A DNA stretch of 64,000 nucleotides from Cytophagales bacterium (GTDB lineage: Bacteria; Bacteroidota; Bacteroidia; Cytophagales; Spirosomataceae), in NCBI GenBank assembly GCA_004292855.1, contig RDXN01000029.1, forward strand, positions 186,001 through 250,000. Direction: 5' to 3'. Positions 14,923-22,292 of the stretch are shown here, piece by piece (the first letter of the stretch is position 1; the number at the start of each line of letters is the position of its first letter). The notes beneath the pieces were generated by a model. It worked only from the letters and a program-made list of their open reading frames with translations. It was not told where the DNA came from and did not search any database. The position numbers were made by a program, and so were the translations under genes.

Positions 14923-15498
14923 TTATGAAAATAGACGGTACCCGAACCAAACCGCACCCAATATCAACACCAGCCAACTACCTAGCGCAACCACGTACAG
15001 CCCGGCAAATTGCCAGCGATGCCGGGCTAACACCGGGTAAACACCATTGGGTTGCAATCCTAAACGCTGCTGCAAGTCGCTAATGATCAACGACATTAGT
15101 ACAGATTTGGGCAGTCGTAAATCTAACAAACCCCGTGTGTACGTGCCTCGCACGAACGCCTTGAAGGTTGCTTTCGGAAACAGAGCCAAGCCCACACACA
15201 TGGCCGAGAAAATTAGCCCCCAAATGAAGGGTCGAAACCCCCAACCACCTGTTACGAACTCCCACGTCGACACCATCGACTCGCCCCGCCAACTCGTATC
15301 GTATCCGTTGATAATGTGATTCAGGTCGTGCAAATGAATCATCTCGCGCCGTTCCTGCGTGTTGGGAATGGGTACGCTGACCGGACCGATTTTCAAATAC
15401 GCCAGCTTTTCGTTCACGCCCCCATCCTCCCCAAAATCATGTTCCTGATAAAATTGGGCGAGTGCCTGCTGAACAGTGAGAGCCGGAGTAGCCATCAT
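14923..15498 (-). CDS. Coq4-like metal-site protein with membrane segments
   Basis: 191 residues from the ATG at 15498 or 15495; a longer frame has no homology. The motif HDLNHIINGYDTSWRGE fits the Coq4 metal-binding signature HDxxHx11E exactly. Downstream are two hydrophobic hairpins (FIWGLIFSAMCVGLALF and LYVVALGSWLVLILGAVWFG), so the C-terminus is probably membrane-embedded. Coq4 helps ubiquinone synthesis in mitochondria and proteobacteria, but Bacteroidota make menaquinone. A related hydroxyl- or decarboxylation-type role on another lipid is possible. It heads a three-gene operon and is divergent from the amidohydrolase over back-to-back promoters. Confidence 0.7.
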   Translation of the reverse strand: MMATPALTVQQALAQFYQEHDFGEDGGVNEKLAYLKIGPVSVPIPNTQERREMIHLHDLNHIINGYDTSWRGESMVSTWEFVTGGWGFRPFIWGLIFSAMCVGLALFPKATFKAFVRGTYTRGLLDLRLPKSVLMSLIISDLQQRLGLQPNGVYPVLARHRWQFAGLYVVALGSWLVLILGAVWFGYRLFS

Positions 15499-15501
15499 GG
15501 C

Positions 15502-15532
15502 TTGGGTTGGACAAACGGAATGTGTAAGTTTG
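15502..15532 (+). promoter_or_regulatory. Promoter of the amidohydrolase gene
   Basis: TTG at 15502-15504, 20 bp spacer, TAAGTTTG at 15525-15532. The predicted start of transcription is about 75 bp before the ATG at 15615. Confidence 0.55.
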
Positions 15533-15553
15533 CCTACTGTGCAAAAGTAGGCA
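15531..15553. promoter_or_regulatory. Palindrome between divergent promoters
   Basis: Arms TGCCTAC (15531-15537) and GTAGGCA (15547-15553) lie exactly where the two -7 boxes meet, so one bound protein could control both directions. Confidence 0.4.
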
Positions 15554-15572
15554 GGCCAACCGGCCCCGCCAA
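15542..15572 (-). promoter_or_regulatory. Promoter of the Coq4-like operon
   Basis: On the minus strand: TTG (15572-15570), 20 bp spacer, TACTTTTG (15549-15542). The start codon follows about 44 bp downstream. Confidence 0.55.
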
Positions 15573-15614
15573 CCCTTTGGCCCTCCATTTCTCATCTAAG
15601 CTCCATTTCTTCTT

Positions 15615-17276
15615 ATGCGCTTTGTATCTCGCTGTTTCCTGCTCTGCCGACTCGTCGGTGGTGCCGCACTCGGATTACTACTGCTCACTGCTCACTGCCA
15701 ACCGGTGTTTGCTCAGGTCGAGAAAGCCCCGGTCCGCAAGTCTGGTGAGGGCGATGGCCCCTACGACCGACTTATTATCCGGGGCGTCACGCTCATCAAT
15801 AGCACCGGTGCGCCCCCCGTAGGGCCGGTCGATATTGTGGTAGAGAAAAACCGGATCGCCCAAATCCGACAGGTGGGCTATCCCGGCGTCCCGATTGAGG
15901 CCAAAAGCCGCCCGCAAGCCCGCCCCGGCGACAAAGAACTGAACTGTGAAGGCATGTTTTTGATGCCGGGGTTCGTAGACATGCACGGCCACATTGGTGG
16001 ACAGGCGCAGGGAGCCAACGCCGAATATGTGTTTAAACTCTGGCTGGGTCACGGCATCACCACCATCCGCGACCCATCGGCAGGTAATGGCCTCGATTGG
16101 GTGATGGAACACCGCGCCAAAAGCCTGAAGAATGAGATTGTTGCCCCGCGTATTCTGGCCTACACGGTATTTGGGCAAGGTGCAAAAGACCCCATCACCA
16201 CCCCCGAACAAGCCCGCGAGTGGGTACGTCTGAACGCCAAACGTGGGGCCGATGGCATCAAGTTTTTCGGGGCCGAACCCGCCGTGTTCAAAGCCGCTCT
16301 GGACGAAAACAAGAAACTCGGCCTGCGTTCGGCCTGCCACCATGCTCAACTCGAAGTGGCCCGTATGAACGTATTAGCCACTGCCAAAGCGGGCCTGACC
16401 ACAATGGAACACTGGTACGGCTTACCCGAAGCCCTTTTTGCTGACCGGACCGTACAAAACTACCCTGCCGACTACAACTACAACAATGAGCAGAATCGGT
16501 TTGAGCAGGCGGGCAACTTATGGCAACAGGCCGCTAAGCCCGGCACGCCTAAATGGAATGCCGTGATGGACTCGCTCATCCGTATGGACTTCACCCTCGA
16601 CCCGACCTTTAACATCTACGAGGCCAACCGCGAACTCATGCTTGCCCGTCGGGCCGAGTGGCACGAGGATTACACCCTGCCGAGCCTGTGGCGTTTCTAC
16701 GGCCCAAGTCGCATTTCGCACGGGTCCTACTGGCACAACTGGGGCACCGAGCAGGAGGTGGCCTGGAAGAAAAATTACCAACTCTGGATGGAGTTTATCA
16801 ACGAGTACAAGAATCGCGGGGGGCGCGTCACAACCGGCTCCGATTCAGGGTTCATCTACCAGCTATACGGCTTTGCCTACGTCCGCGAGCTTGAGCTTCT
16901 GCGCGAGGCAGGTTTTCACCCGCTCGAAGTGGTCCGGGCGGCTACCATCAAAGGGGCCGAAGCCCTCGGCATGGCCGACCAAATCGGCTCGGTTGAAGTG
17001 GGGAAACTGGCCGATTTCGTGATTGTAAAGGAAAACCCACTAGCAAACCTCAAAACTCTTTATGGAACCGGAGCCATTCACCTGAACGACAAAAACGAAG
17101 TCGAGCGCGTGGGGGGCGTAACCTACACCGTGAAAGATGGCGTGGTCTATGACGCCAAGAAACTCCTCGCCGACGTGCGTGCGCTCGTAGCCGAAGCCAA
17201 AAAGAAAGAGAACTTCGAGATCAGCCAACCAGGTATGCCTATGAAACCTGCGAAGGTTGGGGGCGGGAAGGAATAA
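15615..17276 (+). CDS. Secreted amidohydrolase family protein
   Basis: 553 residues. A long N-terminal signal region ends near AHCQPVFAQ. The metal-dependent amidohydrolase fold starts with LIIRGVTLINSTGAPPVGPV. The HxH metal pair is in GFVDMHGHIGG near residue 125. A histidine follows in LRSACHHAQ, another in TMEHWYG, and the late Asp in TTGSDSGFIYQLYG near 415. The family hydrolyses amides, lactams or cyclic ureas; secreted Bacteroidota members are often called amidohydrolase or prolidase-like without a proven substrate. It is divergent from the Coq4-like operon and followed on the same strand, 77 bp later, by a sugar dehydrogenase. Confidence 0.88.
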   Translation: MRFVSRCFLLCRLVGGAALGLLLLTAHCQPVFAQVEKAPVRKSGEGDGPYDRLIIRGVTLINSTGAPPVGPVDIVVEKNRIAQIRQVGYPGVPIEAKSRPQARPGDKELNCEGMFLMPGFVDMHGHIGGQAQGANAEYVFKLWLGHGITTIRDPSAGNGLDWVMEHRAKSLKNEIVAPRILAYTVFGQGAKDPITTPEQAREWVRLNAKRGADGIKFFGAEPAVFKAALDENKKLGLRSACHHAQLEVARMNVLATAKAGLTTMEHWYGLPEALFADRTVQNYPADYNYNNEQNRFEQAGNLWQQAAKPGTPKWNAVMDSLIRMDFTLDPTFNIYEANRELMLARRAEWHEDYTLPSLWRFYGPSRISHGSYWHNWGTEQEVAWKKNYQLWMEFINEYKNRGGRVTTGSDSGFIYQLYGFAYVRELELLREAGFHPLEVVRAATIKGAEALGMADQIGSVEVGKLADFVIVKENPLANLKTLYGTGAIHLNDKNEVERVGGVTYTVKDGVVYDAKKLLADVRALVAEAKKKENFEISQPGMPMKPAKVGGGKE

Positions 17277-17322
17277 CCACTCCCTCAAAAGTTTACTCCA
17301 GTAACGCTATAGGCCGCTAACT

Positions 17323-17354
17323 TAACAGCACGTCACTTCAAAACCGTGCTGTTA
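17323..17354. promoter_or_regulatory. Hairpin whose right arm ends on a start codon
   Basis: Perfect arms TAACAGCACG (17323-17332) and CGTGCTGTTA (17345-17354); the last A is the first base of the ATG at 17354. It may terminate the amidohydrolase transcript, mask the next start, or both. Confidence 0.5.
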
Positions 17355-18664
17355 TGCAACCACTCAACGTCTATTGTCTTCTTTTTGGGGCTTGTCTGTT
17401 GACTCAAATGATACAGGCTCAGAATTATCCGGCCAGTTTTAGTCAAACCGAAGTAGCTACAGGCCTTTCCCAGCCGACCCTCGTGACACCCGCGCCCGAT
17501 GGTCGGCTGTTTATTTGTGAGCAGGCGGGCACCATGCGTGTTGTGAAAAACGGTAGCCTGTTAGCAACGCCTTTCCTGCAACTAACAGTCAACGCCCTCG
17601 GCGAACGGGGTCTCATCGGTCTCACGTTCGACCCTAATTTCGCTACCAATCAATATCTCTACGTCTATTACACTGTTCCAACGAGCGGCTCCGTTACGGT
17701 CCATAATCGCGTCAGTCGGTTCACGGCCAACGGCGACGTGGTGCAGCCCGGCAGCGAGCAAATCCTCCTCGAACTCGACCCCTTGAGTGGAGCCACTAAC
17801 CACAACGGCGGCTCACTGGCGTTCCGGCCCGATGGTAAACTGTACATTGCCGTGGGCGATAATGCCAACACCAGCCACCCCCAAACGCTTACTAACCACC
17901 ACGGCAAGGTGCTCCGCATCAACTCCGATGGCACCACCCCCACCGACAATCCATTCCAGACGGGGAACGCGGCCCAACGACGCATTTGGGCCTACGGACT
18001 CCGCAACCCCTACACGTTAGCCGTGCAACCCGGCACGGGCCGACTCTTTGTGAACGATGTTGGGCAAAGCTCGTGGGAGGAGGTCAATGACGCCAGCACG
18101 GGCGGCCTCAACTTCGGGTGGCCCATCGTCGAAGGGCCGGGTAGCAACACGGCTCTTACCAATCCGGTTTTTGCCTATCCCCATACCAGCGGAAACCCCA
18201 CGGGTTGCGCCATCACGGGGGGCACGTTCTACAACCCCACTACGCTCACGTACCCTAACCTGTTTGTGGGAAAATACTTCTTCCAGGATTATTGTAGCGG
18301 ATGGATAAACGTGCTCGATCTAACCACCTCGCCTGTCACCTACACGACATTCGCCGGAGCATTACCCGGTCAGAGTTTGGGCATCACGCTGGGCACCGAC
18401 GGCCATCTTTACTACTTGAGCTACAGTGCAAGTATTCTTTATCGAATCCATTACCTCGGCAACTGCCAAACCCTACAAGCTGGCCACTGGCACGACCCGG
18501 CCGTTTGGTCGTGTGGGCGCATTCCAACCACCACCGACCAGGCCAGTATACGGCACCCGGTCACGATCAATACCCCCCAAACAGCCAACGCCCGCCAAAT
18601 TCGTTACGAATCAGGCGGGCGCATCCTGTATCAACCAAACGGGAGACTGAGACTTGGGCTTTAA
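17354..18664 (+). CDS. PQQ-type glucose/sorbosone dehydrogenase with C-terminal WSC module
   Basis: 436 residues. A signal peptide (LFGACLLTQMIQAQ) is followed by a six-bladed propeller of the soluble aldose dehydrogenase family, residues about 25-370: FICEQAGTMRVVKNG, ERGLIGLTFDPNFATN, NHNGGSLAFRPDGKLYIAVG, AYGLRNPYTLAV and GGLNFGWPIVEGPGS. The conserved His and Arg of the PQQ site are in HNGGSLAF and GLRNP. Residues about 372-436 form an extra module (GHWHDPAVWSCGRIPTTTDQ) also found at the end of the LamG protein at 31.7 kb. These enzymes oxidise sugars or aldehydes in the periplasm or outside. Its stop overlaps the convergent M28 gene's stop at TTAA. Confidence 0.88.
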   Translation: MQPLNVYCLLFGACLLTQMIQAQNYPASFSQTEVATGLSQPTLVTPAPDGRLFICEQAGTMRVVKNGSLLATPFLQLTVNALGERGLIGLTFDPNFATNQYLYVYYTVPTSGSVTVHNRVSRFTANGDVVQPGSEQILLELDPLSGATNHNGGSLAFRPDGKLYIAVGDNANTSHPQTLTNHHGKVLRINSDGTTPTDNPFQTGNAAQRRIWAYGLRNPYTLAVQPGTGRLFVNDVGQSSWEEVNDASTGGLNFGWPIVEGPGSNTALTNPVFAYPHTSGNPTGCAITGGTFYNPTTLTYPNLFVGKYFFQDYCSGWINVLDLTTSPVTYTTFAGALPGQSLGITLGTDGHLYYLSYSASILYRIHYLGNCQTLQAGHWHDPAVWSCGRIPTTTDQASIRHPVTINTPQTANARQIRYESGGRILYQPNGRLRLGL

Positions 18665-20292
18665 GGCTTATTACTATCTACTTTCAGCCGCTCATCGCGG
18701 TTGGCAATTTCCCAAGCCGTGTAAAACACAAGTCGGGCTGTTTTTTCGGCCAGTTTAAAGTCGATTTTTTCTACATCATCGCCGGGCCGGTGGTAGTCAG
18801 CATGCAAGCCATTGAAGTAGAAAACCACCGGAATCTTGTGCTTGGCGAAGTTGTAGTGGTCCGACCGGTAGTAGATGCGCTCCGGGTCGGTCGGCTCGTT
18901 GTACTTGTAGTCCAGTTCCATCTGTGTGTACTGACTATTCGCGTTTTCGCTAATCCGGTGCAAATCCGACGATAGTTTATCAGAGCCAATCACGTAGATG
19001 TAATTATCGCTCGGCGATTTCTTGGCGTGTATATCATCGACCCGCCCCACCATGTCGATATTTAGATCGGCCACGGTGTTAGCCAACGGCAAAACAGGAC
19101 TAAAATCGGCGTAGTATTCGGAGCCAAGCAGGCCTTTCTCCTCCCCTACCACCGTCAGAAACAGCATTGACCGGCGGGGGCCGTTGCCCTCAGTTTTGGC
19201 CTTCGCAAACGCCTGCGCCAGTTCCAATACCGACACCGTACCGGAGCCATCGTCGTTGGCCCCGTTGTTCACCTGCCCGTCGGGGCTGATGCCGATATGG
19301 TCGTAGTGGCCCGACACAATCACGACCTCGTCTTTCTTGTCGGACCCTTCTACATAGCCCATCACGTTTTCGGTCTGCACGTTCTCGTCTTTGCGCTCAG
19401 CCTTTACCGCCACCGTGCCTGCTAGTTTCCCTACCGTGCTCGTGCCCGATGTGCGGATCTGCTCAATGGCTTTGGTCAATTGGGAGGGTTTCTTGCCGAG
19501 CAACTGGGCGGCCATGTCAGTCGAGATCATAAACGTGCCCACCGTGCCCACGTTCTCGGCACCGGGCTTCAGGCCCAGCCGGTTGAACCTCTGTTGCAGT
19601 GCCCCCCGCTCCGAAAGCAGTTTCTTGAACTCGTCGGGCGTGGAAGCCGAGATGATAAACACCTGAGCCGCGCCTTTGTCTTTGGCCACCTGTGTCCGAA
19701 TCCGCCAGCTATCGGGCCGCGCCCACCGGGAGCCTTCCTTCGCCCCCGTCACCGCCGACGAACCATCCGCGTTTTTCGGTTCTCCATCAAGCATCACCAC
19801 GGCTTTGCCCTTCACGTCGAGGTTGACATAATCATTAACCTTGTCATCCACGATGCCGTAATTTACAAACACCGTCTCGTACGACGTCTCCTGCGGCACA
19901 TTTAACAGACCATTGGTCAGATAGTCTTTCAGGTAAGCGAATTGCTTTTTACCAGCCTTCACATAGAACTCACCCCACGTTTTTTTGTAGAGCGTAAACG
20001 GCTGTAGGTAAGCCGTTTTGCCGTCGCCCGCAGGCACAATGGCTTTGAGGCCTATCTCGGCCATTTGACCGGCAATATAAGCAGCCGCCTTCTTCTGACC
20101 GGGCATACCCGTCTCGCGGCCTTCCATATCATCGGCGGCCAGAATAGTCAGGTGTTTCCGCAGATCGTCGGCGGTGATCGTTTGGGCGTATGTCTCCGGT
20201 CGGGCCGCGTCCGGTCGGGCGGCAGGAGGTTGAGCAACAAGAGTAAGCGAGAGCAGGCTACCAAGCAGAGCCAGCGGTGTTGATGAGGGCAT
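18661..20292 (-). CDS. M28 family zinc aminopeptidase
   Basis: 543 residues from the ATG at 20292; an earlier in-frame start precedes the signal peptide (LALLGSLLSLTLVAQ) and was rejected. An inserted PA-like region covers about 120-320. The di-zinc peptidase core follows: SGHYDHIGISPDG (His ligand), NNGANDDGSGTVSVLEL (bridging Asp), VGEEKGLLGSEYYA (catalytic Glu and ligand Glu), DLNIDMVGRVDD (Asp) and YRSDHYNFAKH (His). All five expected metal ligands are present. Members release N-terminal amino acids or dipeptides outside the cytoplasm. It is convergent with the sugar dehydrogenase, stops overlapping by 4 bp, and divergent from the ATPase gene. Confidence 0.92.
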   Translation of the reverse strand: MPSSTPLALLGSLLSLTLVAQPPAARPDAARPETYAQTITADDLRKHLTILAADDMEGRETGMPGQKKAAAYIAGQMAEIGLKAIVPAGDGKTAYLQPFTLYKKTWGEFYVKAGKKQFAYLKDYLTNGLLNVPQETSYETVFVNYGIVDDKVNDYVNLDVKGKAVVMLDGEPKNADGSSAVTGAKEGSRWARPDSWRIRTQVAKDKGAAQVFIISASTPDEFKKLLSERGALQQRFNRLGLKPGAENVGTVGTFMISTDMAAQLLGKKPSQLTKAIEQIRTSGTSTVGKLAGTVAVKAERKDENVQTENVMGYVEGSDKKDEVVIVSGHYDHIGISPDGQVNNGANDDGSGTVSVLELAQAFAKAKTEGNGPRRSMLFLTVVGEEKGLLGSEYYADFSPVLPLANTVADLNIDMVGRVDDIHAKKSPSDNYIYVIGSDKLSSDLHRISENANSQYTQMELDYKYNEPTDPERIYYRSDHYNFAKHKIPVVFYFNGLHADYHRPGDDVEKIDFKLAEKTARLVFYTAWEIANRDERLKVDSNKP

Positions 20293-20384
20293 TGGGGGAG
20301 ATATTGACGTTTTTTTGTAAAAATAGAAAGGATTCACAAAACGCCCATTGTCAGAGCGAGTTCTTAAGATACCATTCCATCTAG

Positions 20385-20429
20385 TCATCCTTGCAAATCG
20401 AATATACTATATTAGATTTGCAAGGATGA
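20385..20429. promoter_or_regulatory. 45-bp palindromic operator covering promoter and start codon
   Basis: Two 22-bp halves around a central C at 20407 match with a single mismatch. The right half contains the ATG (20426-20428) of the AAA/DUF4143 gene. Confidence 0.7.
20391..20420 (+). promoter_or_regulatory. Promoter of the AAA/DUF4143 gene, nearly leaderless
   Basis: TTG at 20391-20393, a 19-bp spacer, TAGATTTG at 20413-20420. The ATG begins five bases after the box, so the transcript should start at or next to the start codon. The single mismatch of the palindrome spoils the mirror-image box on the other strand. Confidence 0.65.
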
Positions 20430-21601
20430 TTATACGAAAAGTGCAAGCGGATGTGGGCCAATTGCTGGCCGAATTTCCGGCAGTGGGCTTACTTGGCCCC
20501 CGGCAAGTTGGTAAAACAACCCTGGCTGATGCAGTAGCTGCTTCTGTTCAACCAACGCCTGTCTATCTGAATCTGGAAAGTCCAACCGACCGCGCCAAAC
20601 TAGATGATCCCGAAGCTTATTTTGCCATTCATCCTGACCGGCTTATAATTCTGGACGAAATCCAGCGCGTTCCCGAATTGTTCGCGGTGTTACGGGGTGT
20701 CATTGATAACCGACGCCGACAAGGTTTTAAGACCGGGCAATTTCTGATTCTTGGCTCGGCCTCGCTCGATCTCCTGCAACAATCGTCCGAATCGTTGGCC
20801 GGGCGCATTGCTTATCAGGAACTTACGGGTCTAACATCTCTGGAAATCAACAGCCCTACCGAACAGGACAAACTCTGGCTTCGGGGCGGTTTTCCCGATA
20901 GTTTTCTGGCCAACAGCGACGGAGCCAGTTTGCGTTGGCGGCTAAACTTCATCAGCACCTACCTCGAACGCGACGTGCCGCAGTTTGGCCCTCGCATTCC
21001 AGCCACCACCTTGCGGACGTTGTGGACCATGTTGGCCCACAATCAGGGAGGGCAATTAAACGTGGCCCAATTAGGGGCTAATCTGGACCTTTCGGCCCCG
21101 ACCGTCAAACGCTACATTGACCTTCTGTCCGATCTGCTCCTCCTTCGAGTACTTCGCCCGTGGTCGGGTAATGTCGGTAAGCGACTCGTTAAAGCTCCTA
21201 AAGTCTACATCCGTGACAGTGGCTTAACCCACGCGTTACTAAATCTGACCTCATTGGATGATGTACTGGGGCATCCGGTTGTGGGAGCAAGTTGGGAGGG
21301 TTTCGTGCTGGAGAATCTGCTGGCAAGTTTACCAATGGGTGTTACCCCTTGGTTTTATAGAACCTCTGCCGGGGCCGAAATCGATCTGGTGATTGAGCAA
21401 AATGCGCAGTCACGTATAGCTATTGAGATAAAACGCTCGTCGGCCCCCACTTTATCCAAAGGCTTTTACATAGGCTGCGAAGACATCGGGGCAACCAAAC
21501 GGTTTTTGGTGTATCCCGGCCATGAGTGTTATCCGATTGCCAACGGCGTTACGGTTATGCCTTTGGCAGCGATGATGCGGGAGTTGGAACGTTTGGGATA
21601 G
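20426..21601 (+). CDS. AAA_14/DUF4143 ATPase
   Basis: 391 residues from the ATG at 20426. Walker A is LLGPRQVGKTTLADAV near residue 22 and Walker B is RLIILDEIQRVPELFAV near 75. A sensor-like GQFLILGSASLDLL and arginine-rich AGRIAYQELTGL follow. The DUF4143 half has a winged-helix stretch (LDLSAPTVKRYIDLLSDLLLL) and a C-terminal nuclease-like block (AGAEIDLVIEQN then AIEIKRSSAP), which gives the D, E and K of a PD-(D/E)xK site. Cellular role is unsettled. The promoter and start codon lie inside a 45-bp palindrome, suggesting self-regulation. A damaged second copy of the family lies 60 bp downstream. Confidence 0.88.
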   Translation: MIIRKVQADVGQLLAEFPAVGLLGPRQVGKTTLADAVAASVQPTPVYLNLESPTDRAKLDDPEAYFAIHPDRLIILDEIQRVPELFAVLRGVIDNRRRQGFKTGQFLILGSASLDLLQQSSESLAGRIAYQELTGLTSLEINSPTEQDKLWLRGGFPDSFLANSDGASLRWRLNFISTYLERDVPQFGPRIPATTLRTLWTMLAHNQGGQLNVAQLGANLDLSAPTVKRYIDLLSDLLLLRVLRPWSGNVGKRLVKAPKVYIRDSGLTHALLNLTSLDDVLGHPVVGASWEGFVLENLLASLPMGVTPWFYRTSAGAEIDLVIEQNAQSRIAIEIKRSSAPTLSKGFYIGCEDIGATKRFLVYPGHECYPIANGVTVMPLAAMMRELERLG

Positions 21602-21621
21602 TGTGCTTTATGACTAAAAAA

Positions 21622-21655
21622 CCGATATTTTTAACGATATTTATAAAAATATCGG
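21622..21655. promoter_or_regulatory. Palindrome upstream of the ruined second ATPase gene
   Basis: Perfect 11-bp arms CCGATATTTTT (21622-21632) and AAAAATATCGG (21645-21655), with a further half-site ACGATATTTAT in the 12-bp spacer. It ends 6 bp before the ATG at 21662. The sequence differs from the palindrome of the intact ATPase gene. Confidence 0.55.
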
Positions 21656-21661
21656 ATAATA

Positions 21662-21930
21662 ATGAAGCGAGCTTTATTTACTTCCCTCCTAGCCCATAGT
21701 CAACAACGGGAACACACGATTTTGGTAGGTGCGCGGCAGACATGTCGTTCTTATCGACGAGATTCAATATCTGAAAGACCCCACCCATTTCCTAAAGCTT
21801 CTCTACGATGAACACATTGACCGGCTCAAGATTATAGCAACAGGTAGCAGTGCTTTCTATATGGATCGTCAGTTCAGCAATTCACTCGCCGGGCGCAAGC
21901 GGGTGTTTCGGCTACCTACCCTTTCTGGTA
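21662..21930 (+). pseudogene. Remnant of a second AAA_14/DUF4143 ATPase
   Basis: Two pieces of one ATPase are fused out of frame. The first 26 codons from 21662 read MKRALFTSLLAHSQQREHT and then ILVGARQT, the start of Walker A. A few bases on, in another frame, VVLIDEIQYLKDPTHFLKLL gives Walker B and GSSAFYMDRQFSNSLAGRKR the next block. Roughly 50 residues, including the Walker A lysine, are missing. The reading frame is cut again at 21931 by the left end of an IS element, and the rest of the gene is not found beyond the IS. It cannot make a working ATPase. Confidence 0.8.
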
Positions 21931-21975
21931 TGGTCGTGCTAAATCGGACAGTGTTCTTGCTTAACTTTCGTCCTT

Positions 21976-22287
21976 ATGGCAAGTCCCCAAAAACCAACCC
22001 CCTCCCGTCGCAAGTTCGACCAAGCCTTCAAAGCCGAAGCCCTGCGGATGCTTGAGGAAGGCCAATCCGTCGTTCAAGTATCCACAAACCTCAATGTGAG
22101 CGATAAACTGCTCCATACCTGGAAGCACACCCACAAAAAACAGACCCTTAAACAAGTGGGTACGCAACAGCAGGCCGCTGAAATTGAGCGACTTAAGGCC
22201 CAACTTAAGCGCGCTGAGATGGAACCGCACCGGCGGACCGGCGATATATTAAAAAAAAGCACAGCGATCTTCACTCAACTGACCTAA
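21976..22287 (+). CDS. IS3-family transposase OrfA
   Basis: 103 residues. The N-terminal helix-turn-helix (KFDQAFKAEALRMLEEGQSV, then VSDKLLHTWKHTHK) binds the IS ends. A coiled-coil leucine-type stretch follows (AAEIERLKAQLKRAEME). Near its end a run of eight A at 22251-22258 sits in the frame AAA AAA AGC. This is the usual slippery site where ribosomes step back one base into the orfB frame to make the OrfAB transposase. OrfA alone normally acts as a regulator of transposition. The gene looks undamaged. Confidence 0.85.
   Translation: MASPQKPTPSRRKFDQAFKAEALRMLEEGQSVVQVSTNLNVSDKLLHTWKHTHKKQTLKQVGTQQQAAEIERLKAQLKRAEMEPHRRTGDILKKSTAIFTQLT
22251..22259 (+). other. Programmed -1 frameshift site of the IS
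   Basis: A8G with orfA codons AAA AAA AGC. A one-base backward slip gives AAG next and continues without a stop through 22293 into the orfB frame. Confidence 0.7.
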
Positions 22288-22292
22288 AAACC

